Shown: positions 25,652-33,862 of the stretch, piece by piece
Position numbering within the stretch: position 1 is the stretch's first letter
Layout: each line of letters opens with the position of its first letter
Origin: Paracoccaceae bacterium
GTDB lineage: Bacteria > Pseudomonadota > Alphaproteobacteria > Rhodobacterales > Rhodobacteraceae
Direction: 5' to 3'
Length of the DNA: 45,849 nucleotides
Assembly (NCBI GenBank): GCA_024636555.1
Contig: JAGXGW010000037.1
Coordinates: 1 to 45,849 of the forward strand
Made by a program: the position numbers and the translations under genes
The notes under the pieces: model-generated
What the model was told of the DNA's origin: nothing
The model's database searches: none
What the model saw: the letters and a program-made list of their open reading frames with translations, nothing else

Positions 25652-26611
25652 TCAGATAGTGATGACCACCTTGCCCGTCGAGGCGCGGGAGCGCAGCAGT
25701 TCCAGCCCCTCGGCCACACGCTCCAGCGGCAGGACATGGCTGACATGCGGGCGCAGACGGCCTTCGGCATACCAGTCGAGCAGTACGCGCAGGCTGTTGG
25801 TCACCGCCTCGGGGCAGAATTTCATATAGCCGCCCCAATAGACGCCAAGGACGCTCAGGTTCTTGACCAGCAAATGATTGGCGGGGATCTGCGGCACTTC
25901 GCCACTGGCGAAACCGATGGGCAGCAGGCGCGCCTCGGGTTTGCAGGCACGGAATGCAGCCTGCCATTGTTCGCCGCCGACCGGGTCATAGACGACATCG
26001 GCCCCGCCCAGAGATTTGACCACGGCGCGCAGATCCTCGGTCTTGGCGTCGATCAGATGATCGGCCCCGGCGTGGCGCGCGGCCTCGAGCTTGTCGGCCC
26101 CGCGCGCGCAGGCGATCACAGTCGCGCCCATCAGCTTGCCGATCTCCACCGCCGTCAGCCCCACGCCTCCGGCGGCACCCAGCACCAGCAGCGTCTCGCC
26201 CGGTTGCATCCGTGCGCGATGGTCCAGCGCCAGATGCGAGGTGCCATAGGCGATCAGGAAGGCGGCGGCATCGGTCATCGGCATCGCATCCGGCAGGGGC
26301 ACTGCGCGGACAGCATCGAAACATCCGTATTCGGCCAGCCCCCCACTGCCGCCAAAGACCGCGACCGGCGTGCCTATGGCGGGGCCCGTCACACCCTCGC
26401 CCAGAGCGTCCACGGTGCCGGCCACCTCCATGCCCAGCGTGAAGGGCGTGGCGGGCGTGTCCTGATACTGGCCTTTCAACATCAGCAGATCGGCGAAATT
26501 CAACCCGCAGGCGGCGATCTTTACACGGATCTGGCCGGGGCCGGGCGCGGGCATGTCGATCTGCATCACGGTGGCGTCGGCATCGGGGCTTGTTTTTCGG
26601 TAGGCGCGCAT
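25652..26611 (-). CDS. Zinc-independent NAD(P)H:quinone oxidoreductase family (Qor-like)
   Basis: A protein of 319 residues of the medium-chain dehydrogenase type. The N-terminal catalytic domain contains CGLNFADLLMLKGQYQDTPA and TLGMEVAGTVDALG. The Rossmann domain has the nucleotide motif GAAGGVGLTAVEIGKLMGA and then DVVYDPVGG. The zinc-ligand residues of alcohol dehydrogenases are absent, as in Qor. It reduces quinones or related enones with NADPH; the substrate is not assigned. It is transcribed away from the Xre regulator, with a 274-bp gap between their starts. Confidence 0.92.
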   Translation of the reverse strand: MRAYRKTSPDADATVMQIDMPAPGPGQIRVKIAACGLNFADLLMLKGQYQDTPATPFTLGMEVAGTVDALGEGVTGPAIGTPVAVFGGSGGLAEYGCFDAVRAVPLPDAMPMTDAAAFLIAYGTSHLALDHRARMQPGETLLVLGAAGGVGLTAVEIGKLMGATVIACARGADKLEAARHAGADHLIDAKTEDLRAVVKSLGGADVVYDPVGGEQWQAAFRACKPEARLLPIGFASGEVPQIPANHLLVKNLSVLGVYWGGYMKFCPEAVTNSLRVLLDWYAEGRLRPHVSHVLPLERVAEGLELLRSRASTGKVVITI

Positions 26612-26750
26612 CTGGTCTCCGCTCTGGATATGACTGGTTGAGGGTCTGGGAAGCCGCGCTTTTATGCCAGCGAATTGCCCGCGCGCCTAGCGTCTGACGG
26701 CGCTGCGCGGCTTTTTTCGCACAATCGGGCACTTTCGAATATGTGCCTAG

Positions 26751-26767
26751 GGAAATAGTTTATTTCC
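26751..26767 (+). promoter_or_regulatory. Palindrome upstream of the Xre regulator (distal)
   Basis: GGAAAT-AGTTT-ATTTCC, a 6-5-6 palindrome in an AT-rich stretch within the divergent promoter region. It is a candidate operator. Confidence 0.4.
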
Positions 26768-26824
26768 AATTGAGTTTTTAGTGTATCGGTTAGGATGTTG
26801 TACGTAGTTTGGGCTGGTGCCGGT

Positions 26825-26841
26825 CTGTCAATTTTTGACAG
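26825..26841 (+). promoter_or_regulatory. Palindrome upstream of the Xre regulator (proximal)
   Basis: CTGTCA-ATTTT-TGACAG, a 6-5-6 palindrome 44 bp before the start codon. Its right half overlaps TTGACA, which could be a -35 box, so binding there would block transcription; autoregulation is inference. Confidence 0.5.
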
Positions 26842-26885
26842 TGATCTGCCGGAGGCTGCCTGTTTTTTGAGTGAGAGGTCGAGTT

Positions 26886-27290
26886 ATGACGCATCATGTT
26901 GATGTCCATGTGGGAAAGCGTATCCGTCACCGCCGTTGGCTGCTGGGTATGACCCAACAACAGCTGGCCGCGCAGGTCGGCATCAAGTTCCAGCAAATCC
27001 AGAAATACGAAACCGGTGCAAACCGCGTCAGCGCATCCCGCCTGTGGGATATTGCCGACAGTCTCGGCGTGACGATCAGCTTTTTCTTCGAGGGTCTTGC
27101 CGCGAACACCCCGACAGACGAGGCAGCGGGCGCGCAGCTTCCACGGATCGGTGCCGCCCCGCAGACCGGCGCGACCGACCTGATGGGGGACCGTGAGGCG
27201 ATGGATCTGGTGCGGACCTATTACGCCATCCCCGAGACGCAACGCCGCCGCCTGTTTGATCTGGCGCGCGTTCTGTCGGACGTGGCTTGA
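26886..27290 (+). CDS. Xre-type helix-turn-helix regulator
   Basis: A protein of 134 residues from the ATG at 26886 (GAGAGG upstream); an in-frame start at 26871 is less likely. The HTH covers about residues 10-65: VGKRIRHRRWLLGMTQQQLA, VGIKFQQIQKYETGANRVSA, then LWDIADSLGVTISFFFEGL. The C-terminal part (MDLVRTYYAIPETQRRRLFD) is a short helical segment common in alphaproteobacterial members. The targets are unknown. The two palindromes upstream suggest self-control. Confidence 0.92.
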   Translation: MTHHVDVHVGKRIRHRRWLLGMTQQQLAAQVGIKFQQIQKYETGANRVSASRLWDIADSLGVTISFFFEGLAANTPTDEAAGAQLPRIGAAPQTGATDLMGDREAMDLVRTYYAIPETQRRRLFDLARVLSDVA

Positions 27291-27331
27291 GACAGATCCG
27301 TTCTAAGACAAACGCGGCTTGAGACAGGGGG
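27284..27331 (+). repeat. Three direct repeats with a 16-bp period upstream of hisN
   Basis: Units start at 27284, 27300 and 27316. The outer two share GGCTTGAGACAG exactly, and the middle one (TTCTAAGACA) is diverged. The first overlaps the stop codon of the regulator gene. The last unit ends about 40 bases before the preferred hisN start. It is a possible binding site or a local duplication. Confidence 0.45.
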
Positions 27332-27370
27332 CTGGCTGCGATACCCAGACGCCAAATGGCGGAGGATATC

Positions 27371-28210
27371 ATGGCCAGTCTTTCATCAACCGAACAGGCG
27401 GCGCTGATCGCCACGGCCCACGCTATGGCGGATGCGGCGCGGCGGGCCATTTTGCCGTGGTTCCGGGCCACAGGGCTGTTGGCTGACAACAAGTTGGCGG
27501 GCGTCACGTTGGTTGGCGGGGTGCTGGAAAGCGGGTTCGATCCTGTGACGCAGGCGGATCGCGCCGCCGAACAGGCCATGCGTGACATTCTGGCCCGCCA
27601 GCGCCCACAGGACAGCATTATCGGCGAGGAGTTCGGGCTGACCACGGGAAGCTCGGAACTGACATGGGTGCTCGATCCCATCGACGGGACGCGGGCGTTT
27701 TTGTCCGGTGCCCCGACCTGGGGCGTGCTGATCGCGGTCTCGGATGCGGACGGGCCGTTGTTCGGGATCATCGACCAGCCCTATATCGGTGAGAGATTCT
27801 GGGGCGGGTTCGGTCAGTCGGCGATGCGTGGGCCGCTGGGGGATGCAACACTCGGTGTGCGCGGAACACGTGCGCTGCGCGACAGCATCCTGTTCACCAC
27901 CTTTCCCGAACTTGGCAGCACCGCCGAGGCTGCGGGTTTCCGCGCCGTCGCGGACCGGGTACAACTGGTGCGCTACGGCATGGATTGCTACGCCTATGCG
28001 TTGCTGGCGGCGGGGCAGATCGATCTGGTCATCGAGGCGGGGCTGAGCAATTACGATGTCCATGCGCCTATCGCGGTGATCACGGCGGCGGGCGGTATCG
28101 TCACCGACTGGCAGGGCGGGCCAGCCCATCACGGCGGGCGCGTTCTGGCCGCTGCCGGGGCAGAGCAGCATGCCGCAGCGCTTGCGCTCCTGTCACAGGT
28201 TCCGGCTTGA
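27371..28210 (+). CDS. hisN: Inositol-monophosphatase-fold phosphatase, probably histidinol-phosphatase HisN
   Basis: A protein of 279 residues from the ATG at 27371, placed 5 bases after GGAGG; the ATG at 27356 lacks such a site. The Mg2+ motifs of the family are intact: GEEFG, DPIDGTRAFLSG and the C-terminal SNYDVHAPIAVITAAGG. The motif wording (GTRAFLSGAPTWGVLIAV and GMDCYAYALLAAGQIDLV) fits the HisN-type histidinol-phosphatase better than SuhB or CysQ. The expected reaction is L-histidinol phosphate to histidinol; specificity is inferred from motif wording. Confidence 0.85.
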   Translation: MASLSSTEQAALIATAHAMADAARRAILPWFRATGLLADNKLAGVTLVGGVLESGFDPVTQADRAAEQAMRDILARQRPQDSIIGEEFGLTTGSSELTWVLDPIDGTRAFLSGAPTWGVLIAVSDADGPLFGIIDQPYIGERFWGGFGQSAMRGPLGDATLGVRGTRALRDSILFTTFPELGSTAEAAGFRAVADRVQLVRYGMDCYAYALLAAGQIDLVIEAGLSNYDVHAPIAVITAAGGIVTDWQGGPAHHGGRVLAAAGAEQHAAALALLSQVPA

Positions 28211-28315
28211 TCGCAGCGGGGCAGGGAGGCTACACCTGACAGGCGTGCGTCTCTTGGCCCCTTTCCGGTGCGCGCCCAGTTCATGAGGGGGCGCTGACCC
28301 ACACGGAGGCGCCTT

Positions 28316-29665
28316 TTGACCCAAGCTGACATCCTGATCCGCGATGCGGATCACATCCTGACCATGAACGAGACCCGCGACGAATTGCGCGGCGCGGATA
28401 TTCTGATCCGGGGCGGCGTGATCGCCGCCATCGGCCCCGATCTGGCGCGGCGGCATCCGCAGGCAGAGCAGGTGCGCGCGGCAGGCTGCGTCGTCACGCC
28501 CGGTCTGGTGAACACGCATCACCATCTCTACCAGAGCCTGACGCGGGCGGTGCCCGGCGGGCAGGATGCGCTGCTGTTCGGCTGGCTCAGGGTGCTCTAT
28601 CCGATCTGGGCGCGGTTCAGTCCGGAGGAGATGCGGATATCGGCCCTCACGGGTCTGGCCGAACTGGCGCTTTCGGGCTGTACCCTGTCGTCGGACCATC
28701 TCTATCTCTATCCCAACGGATCGCGGCTGGAGGATACGATCCACGCCGCCGCCGAACTGGGCCTGCGCTTTCATCCCACGCGCGGCGCGATGAGCATCGG
28801 GCAAAGCAAGGGCGGCCTGCCGCCGGATGATCTGGTCGAGCGCGAGGCGCATATCCTGAACGATTGCATCCGCGTCATCGACGCGTTCCACGATCCGGCG
28901 GAGGGGTCGATGTGCCGTGTCGGCGTGGCCCCCTGTTCGCCCTTCTCGGTCAGTCGGGAGTTGATGCGCGATGCAGCCCTGCTGGCGCGCGACAAGGGCG
29001 TGATGCTGCATACCCATCTGGCCGAGAATGACGAGGATGTGGCCTATTCGCTGGCGCAATTCGGCTGCCGTCCCGGCCAGTATGCCGAGGATCTGGGCTG
29101 GACGGGGGCTGATGTCTGGCATGCGCATTGCGTCAAGCTGGACGGGGCCGAGATCGACCTGTTTGCCCGCACACGCACCGGCGTGGCGCATTGTCCCTGT
29201 TCCAACTGTCGTCTGGGGTCGGGTATCGCGCCGGTGCGGGCGATGCGGGATGCGGGCGTTCCGGTCGGGCTGGGGGTGGACGGGTCAGCCAGCAACGACA
29301 GCGGCAACCTTGTGCTTGAGGCGCGTCAGGCGATGCTGTTGCAACGCGTGTTGCAGGGTGCCGACAAGATGAGTGCGCGCGAGGCGCTGGAAATCGCGAC
29401 GCGCGGCGGTGCCGATGTGCTGGGGCGGCCCGATTGCGGGCGGCTCAGCCCCGGCAAGCGCGCCGATATCGCCATCTGGGACGTGTCGGGTGTGGACAGC
29501 GCCGGAAGCTGGGACCCGGCGGCGCTGTTGCTGGCGGGGCCTGTCAAGGTGCGGGATCTGTTTGTCGAGGGGCGGCGCATTGTGCGGGACGGGCAGATTG
29601 CAACCGTTGATTTGCCGCGCATCGTCGAGACGCAGCGCCGTCTTGCGCGACAATTGGCAAAATAA
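28316..29665 (+). CDS. 8-oxoguanine deaminase (amidohydrolase superfamily)
   Basis: A protein of 449 residues. It uses TTG at 28316, with GGAGG 6 bases upstream; no ATG or GTG fits as well. Metal-site motifs are present in order: GLVNTHHHLYQSLTRAVP, MLHTHLAEN, DVWHAHCVKL and GLGVDGSASNDSGNL. HCPCSNCRLGSGIAPV matches the 8-oxoguanine deaminase/AtzA-TrzN branch. It converts 8-oxoguanine to urate and so removes oxidised purine. A guanine deaminase gene lies 0.7 kb downstream on the other strand, supporting a purine-catabolic context. Confidence 0.87.
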   Translation: MTQADILIRDADHILTMNETRDELRGADILIRGGVIAAIGPDLARRHPQAEQVRAAGCVVTPGLVNTHHHLYQSLTRAVPGGQDALLFGWLRVLYPIWARFSPEEMRISALTGLAELALSGCTLSSDHLYLYPNGSRLEDTIHAAAELGLRFHPTRGAMSIGQSKGGLPPDDLVEREAHILNDCIRVIDAFHDPAEGSMCRVGVAPCSPFSVSRELMRDAALLARDKGVMLHTHLAENDEDVAYSLAQFGCRPGQYAEDLGWTGADVWHAHCVKLDGAEIDLFARTRTGVAHCPCSNCRLGSGIAPVRAMRDAGVPVGLGVDGSASNDSGNLVLEARQAMLLQRVLQGADKMSAREALEIATRGGADVLGRPDCGRLSPGKRADIAIWDVSGVDSAGSWDPAALLLAGPVKVRDLFVEGRRIVRDGQIATVDLPRIVETQRRLARQLAK

Positions 29666-29786
29666 TTGCGCCAATGGGTGGATTTTCGCTTAATTGTGGC
29701 AATCCATATAGCCAAATCGTCTTAATTTGACCAAAGTGACCCTGCACGGTGGTGGCGCTCACATCCGCTGACTTGCTGGAGGGACC

Positions 29787-30218
29787 ATGATCAGAAAATG
29801 TTTGACCATCCTTGCGATGGTCTTGACGCCGTTGTCACCGGCCTTTGCCAGTGCCGACACCTACGTCGATCAGGCGTTGAATGCCCAGCGGGCCGCGCAC
29901 GGCCTGCATGCTGTGCAGCCCCACCAGCTTTTGAAAGCGGCAGCACAGGCGCATGCCGCCGACATGGCGCGCCATAATTTCATGTCCCATCGCGGGACGG
30001 ATGGCTCCACCGTGGCCCAACGCGTCAAGCGTCACGGTTTCTGCTATCGCCATGTTAACGAAAATATCGCCATGGGGTTCCGTGATCCGGCAAAAGTAAT
30101 GTCGGGCTGGTACAAATCACCCGGCCACCGCCGCAATGCATTGTCGCGCAACGTGACGCATTACGGCTTTGCCGCCGTTGGCAGAAGCTGGGTTCTGGTG
30201 ATGGGGCGCCCCTGCTGA
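29787..30218 (+). CDS. Secreted CAP/SCP-domain protein
   Basis: A protein of 143 residues with a Sec signal peptide (MIRKCLTILAMVLTPLSPAF, cleavage after AFA near residue 21). The rest is a small CAP domain: ALNAQRAAHGLHAVQPHQLL, AAQAHAADMARHNFMSHRG, then NENIAMGF and the motif GWYKSPGHRRNALS. The conserved His and Glu residues of CAP proteins are kept. Two Cys residues (in FCYR and GRPC) may form a disulfide. The activity of bacterial CAP proteins is not settled. The 121-bp upstream gap is AT-rich for this genome. Confidence 0.9.
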   Translation: MIRKCLTILAMVLTPLSPAFASADTYVDQALNAQRAAHGLHAVQPHQLLKAAAQAHAADMARHNFMSHRGTDGSTVAQRVKRHGFCYRHVNENIAMGFRDPAKVMSGWYKSPGHRRNALSRNVTHYGFAAVGRSWVLVMGRPC

Positions 30219-30330
30219 AGCGTGTCGCGCTTCGCAAGATTGAAGTATTCAGCGGGCTGGGCGAGGCAGCGTTTGCGAAGCATAATGCGTTCGCCCGGCC
30301 CGGTGAATTCAATTGAGCGCGACTTGCGCT
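30219..30330. repeat. Long imperfect hairpin between convergent genes
   Basis: Outer arms AGCGTGTCGCGCT and AGCGCGACTTGCGCT, and inner arms around ATTCAGCGGGCTGGGCGA and TCGCCCGGCCCGGTGAAT, fold the whole 112-bp gap into one imperfect stem. A competing 9-bp pair exists: GCTTCGCAA (30229-30237) with TTGCGAAGC (30273-30281). There is no T-run. It may end transcription of both convergent genes or be a palindromic repeat element. Confidence 0.5.
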
Positions 30331-30345
30331 GAGGGCGCCTTTACC

Positions 30346-31653
30346 TCAACGCTGATCCATCCGCCGATCCATCTTTTGGCCTGCGACATAGGTTGCCCTG
30401 ACGGCGCGGTCGTCGCCCATCATGATGGTGGGAAACACGGCTTCCCACAGATCATCGGCCCGCGCGCTGCGCTGTGCGATGGCCGGGGTCGAGGCGAGAT
30501 CGAGCACCACGATATCGGCCTCCATCCCCGCCGCCAGATTGCCGATCCGGTCTTGCATCCGCAGCGCACGGGCCGAGCCTGCTGTCGCCAGCCACAAGAG
30601 CTGTGCCGCATGTAGCGGGGTGCCGCGTAGCTGGCCGATCTCGTAGGCGGCCGCCATCGTCCGCAGCATCGAAAAGCTGGACCCGCCGCCGGTATCCGTC
30701 GCCAGCCCCACGCGCTGCCCCGCCGCAATCATTCCGGCCATGTCGAACAGGCCGGACCCGATGAAGGTGTTGGAGGTCGGGCAATGCACCACAGCGGCAT
30801 CAACTTCGCGCAGGCGATCCTTTTCGCGCGGTTCCAGATGGATTGCATGGCCGTAAAGCCCGTTCGGACCCAGCAGGCCATGCGTCTCGTAGGTATCGAG
30901 ATAATCGCGCGCCTGCGGATACAGATCGCGCACCCATGCGATCTCGTCGGTCTGTTCGCTCAGATGGGTCTGCATCAGGCAGTCGGGATGCTCTGTCCAG
31001 AGCGCGCCCAAAGCGTCAAGCTGCGCGGGGCTGGATGTGGGCGAGAACCGCGGCGTGATCGCATAGGACAGACGGTCCACGCCATGCCATTTCCGCAGCA
31101 GGGCGCGGCTGTCGTCATAGGCCGATTGCGCCGTGTCGCGCAGGCCGTCGGGCGCGTTGCGGTCCATGCAGGTCTTGCCCGCAACGACCCTCTGGCCCCG
31201 TGTCTGGGCGGCCTGAAAGAACGCGTCCACGCTGGCCGGATGGATCGTGGCATAGCTGCAAACCGTCGTGGTGCCATGCGCCAGCGTCAGGTCCAGATAA
31301 CGGCCCGCAATCTCGGCGGCATAGGCCGGATCGGCAAAGCGCATCTCTTCGGGGAAGGTATAGAGGTTCAGCCAGTCGATCAGGCGCTTGCCCCAACTGG
31401 CGATAATGGCCGTTTGGGGATAATGCACATGCGCGTCGACAAATCCGGCCATCAACAGCGCCGCGCCGTGGTCCGTCACTTGGGCCTGCGGATGTGCGGC
31501 GCGCAATGCGGCCCCATCGCCAACCGCCACGATCTTTCCGCCTTCGATCAGAATGCCGCCCCGGCTGTCATGCAGCGCGGCATCGGACCCCGTGGCAAAG
31601 GGATCGGCGTTAAAGCGCAGGGTCTGGCCCAAGAGCAGGGTCTGTGATGTCAT
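30346..31653 (-). CDS. guaD: Guanine deaminase
   Basis: A protein of 435 residues that hydrolyses guanine to xanthine. The sequence carries the zinc amidohydrolase motifs FVDAHVHYPQTAIIASWG, CMQTHLSEQTDE in its LMQTHLSEQ form, YGHAIHLEPRE and ATDTGGGSSFSMLRTM. The GKTCMDRNAPDGL segment is typical of guanine deaminases. Convergent with the CAP gene, and sharing purine context with the 8-oxoguanine deaminase. A 137-bp gap separates its start from divergent mgtE. Confidence 0.93.
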   Translation of the reverse strand: MTSQTLLLGQTLRFNADPFATGSDAALHDSRGGILIEGGKIVAVGDGAALRAAHPQAQVTDHGAALLMAGFVDAHVHYPQTAIIASWGKRLIDWLNLYTFPEEMRFADPAYAAEIAGRYLDLTLAHGTTTVCSYATIHPASVDAFFQAAQTRGQRVVAGKTCMDRNAPDGLRDTAQSAYDDSRALLRKWHGVDRLSYAITPRFSPTSSPAQLDALGALWTEHPDCLMQTHLSEQTDEIAWVRDLYPQARDYLDTYETHGLLGPNGLYGHAIHLEPREKDRLREVDAAVVHCPTSNTFIGSGLFDMAGMIAAGQRVGLATDTGGGSSFSMLRTMAAAYEIGQLRGTPLHAAQLLWLATAGSARALRMQDRIGNLAAGMEADIVVLDLASTPAIAQRSARADDLWEAVFPTIMMGDDRAVRATYVAGQKMDRRMDQR

Positions 31654-31790
31654 GGAATGTCCTTTTGCGACCAGTCTAAGGCGCTACGGCGCAGAGGTAA
31701 ATCGCTCTCGCCCAGGCAGGGGGACCGGCAGGCATTGTTTCCACTACCCGCTTTCCGCTAAGAACGGCGCAACGCGAACAGGAGGGTGAC

Positions 31791-33188
31791 ATGGCAGAAG
31801 GTGAAGATCTGATGGACCGGCCCGCTGATACTCAATCCGACGGCCGTTACAATCTGGACCGGCGCACCATCGCGACGATCCTTGAGGCGGTCCAGGCGGG
31901 CGATGCGGCGCTGCTGACCGAACTGATGGAACCGCTGCATCCTGCGGACATCGCCGACCTTCTGGAACAGATCAACAGCAATGATCGCCGTGCGGTGATC
32001 GAGCTTTACGGGCTGGAATTCGACGGGGATATCCTGTCGGAACTCGACGAAAGCATCCGCGAGGATGTGATCGCGATCCTGAACCCGCAGGTTCTGGCCG
32101 ATGCGGTGCGCGAGTTGGACAGCGACGATGTGGTCGATCTGCTGGAGGATCTGGACGCGCCGCAGCAGGGTGCGATTCTGGACGCGCTGGAAGATGCCGA
32201 CAGGGTCGCCGTGCAGCAGGCGATGACCTATCCGGAATATTCCGCTGGTCGCCTGATGCAGCGCGAGGTGGTGATGGCGCCTGAGCACTGGACCGTGGGC
32301 GAGGCCATTGATTACCTGCGCAATTCCGAGGATCTGCCGGACCAGTTCTATCATATGGTCCTTGTCGATCCGCGCCTGCATCCGGTGGGCAATGTCACGC
32401 TGGGCAAGATCATGCGCTCGCGTCGCGACGTGGTTTTGCGCGACATCACCGAGGAGGTGTTCCATACGATCCCCGTCACCCAATATGACGGGGATGTTGC
32501 CTATGCCTTCAACCAGTATCATCTGATTTCCGCCCCCGTGGTGGATGATCACGGCAGACTGGTCGGGATCATCACCATCGACGATGCGATGGCGGTGCTG
32601 GACGAGGAGCATGAGGAAGACATCCTCAGGATGGCGGGTGTGAGCGAGGACGCGAGCCTGTCTGACACGATCCTCGAAGCGGCGCGCGGCCGTGCTGTCT
32701 GGCTCTTCGTGAACCTGTTGACAGCGATCCTTGCCTCGCTGGTGATCGACGCCTTTGCCGAGACGATCAACCAGATGGTCGCGCTGGCGGTGCTGATGCC
32801 CATCGTCGCCTCGATGGGCGGCAATGCGGGGACGCAGACGATGACCGTGGCGGTGCGGGCGATCGCAACGCGCGACCTCACCGGGCAGAACGCGGCGCGG
32901 GTGATCCGGCGCGAAGTTGCCGTAGGCGCGCTGAACGGCGTCGTTTTCGGCTTTCTGATGGCCCTGGTGGCGGGATTTTGGTTCGGGGTGCCGATGCTGG
33001 CGGTGGTGATCGGGGTGGCGATGCTGCTGACGCAGGTTGCCGCAGCACTGGGCGGGATCGTGATTCCGATGGCGCTGGAGCGGTTGAAGATCGACCCGGC
33101 GCTGGCCTCCGGGCCGTTTGTCACGACAGTGACGGATGTGGTGGGCTTTTTCGCCTTTCTGGGCCTTGCCGCCGCCGTCTTGATGTAG
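31791..33188 (+). CDS. mgtE: Magnesium transporter MgtE
   Basis: A protein of 465 residues with GGAGGG before the ATG. The acidic MgtE N-domain (about residues 35-135, LHPADIADLLEQINSNDRRA) is followed by a CBS pair (about 145-270, PVVDDHGRLVGIITIDDAMA) and a five-helix channel domain (about 295-465, with MPIVASMGGNAGTQTMTVAV, the pore signature). The cytosolic part senses Mg2+ and gates the channel. It is complete. The gene next in line (5-formyl-THF cyclo-ligase) starts 8 bases later. Confidence 0.96.
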   Translation: MAEGEDLMDRPADTQSDGRYNLDRRTIATILEAVQAGDAALLTELMEPLHPADIADLLEQINSNDRRAVIELYGLEFDGDILSELDESIREDVIAILNPQVLADAVRELDSDDVVDLLEDLDAPQQGAILDALEDADRVAVQQAMTYPEYSAGRLMQREVVMAPEHWTVGEAIDYLRNSEDLPDQFYHMVLVDPRLHPVGNVTLGKIMRSRRDVVLRDITEEVFHTIPVTQYDGDVAYAFNQYHLISAPVVDDHGRLVGIITIDDAMAVLDEEHEEDILRMAGVSEDASLSDTILEAARGRAVWLFVNLLTAILASLVIDAFAETINQMVALAVLMPIVASMGGNAGTQTMTVAVRAIATRDLTGQNAARVIRREVAVGALNGVVFGFLMALVAGFWFGVPMLAVVIGVAMLLTQVAAALGGIVIPMALERLKIDPALASGPFVTTVTDVVGFFAFLGLAAAVLM

Positions 33189-33196
33189 GGGGACAG

Positions 33197-33766
33197 ATGG
33201 ACCTGATCGCGATCAAGGCCGAGGCGCGGCGGGCGGCCTTTGCGCGCCGCAAGCTGGCCTTCGATGCCATCGGACCGGATCACGCGGGGCTGCTGGCTGA
33301 CGTGCTGACGCCGCACAGGGGCAAGGTTCTGGCAGGCTATATGCCGATGCGGACCGAGATCAGCCCGCTGGCGGCGATGACGCGGATGGCGGCGCATGGC
33401 CCGGTCTGCGTGCCGGTTATCGAGGGCAGGGGCATGGCGCTGCGCTTTGCCCGCTGGACGCCGGATGGCGCGATGGTGGCGGGTGAATTCGGGGCACAGG
33501 TGCCGGGGAGTCTGGCGTGGCTGGAACCCGAGCTGCTGATCGTGCCGCTGGTGGCCTTCGACCGGCGCGGCGGGCGGCTTGGCTATGGCGGCGGGTTCTA
33601 CGACCGGACGCTGGCGGCATTGCGCGCGCGCGGGCCGGTGGTGGCGGTGGGCTTTGCCTTTGCCGCGCAGGAGGCCGAGGCGCTGCCTCTGGAGGCGACG
33701 GACCAGCCGCTCGATCTGATTGTGACGGAAGCCGAAGTGATCGCCTGTGGCGGCGTTGCTGTTTGA
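33197..33766 (+). CDS. 5-formyltetrahydrofolate cyclo-ligase
   Basis: A protein of 189 residues from the ATG at 33197 (GGGGGACAG upstream); the longer open frame inside mgtE is a shadow. It converts 5-formyl-THF to 5,10-methenyl-THF with ATP. The motifs IVPLVAFDRRGGRLGYGGGF followed by YDRTL are diagnostic, and the YMPMRTEISPL segment near residue 50 binds folate. It is cotranscribed with mgtE. Its stop codon touches motif copy E. Confidence 0.94.
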   Translation: MDLIAIKAEARRAAFARRKLAFDAIGPDHAGLLADVLTPHRGKVLAGYMPMRTEISPLAAMTRMAAHGPVCVPVIEGRGMALRFARWTPDGAMVAGEFGAQVPGSLAWLEPELLIVPLVAFDRRGGRLGYGGGFYDRTLAALRARGPVVAVGFAFAAQEAEALPLEATDQPLDLIVTEAEVIACGGVAV

Positions 33767-33787
33767 GTGTTTGAGGCAAGATGAAGC
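33765..33787 (+). repeat. 23-bp intergenic motif, copy E
   Basis: GAGTGTTTGAGG then CAAGATGAAGC. Its first two bases are the last two of the cyclo-ligase stop codon. It lies 75 bases upstream of the next gene. Confidence 0.7.
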
Positions 33788-33862
33788 AGGCGCGCGAAAT
33801 ATTCGTGGGCGCAGGCTGCTTGGGTCTTGCCGCAGGACCGCAATCGCCCTAGGCCTTCGGTC

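Noticed and set aside
30219..30330. Integron attC site
   Set aside because: The palindromic gap resembles one in size, but the RYYYAAC and GTTRRRY end boxes are not present and no integrase is near.
31654..31790. Magnesium riboswitch before mgtE
   Set aside because: The 137-bp leader region shows no M-box-like conserved segments and no terminator hairpin.
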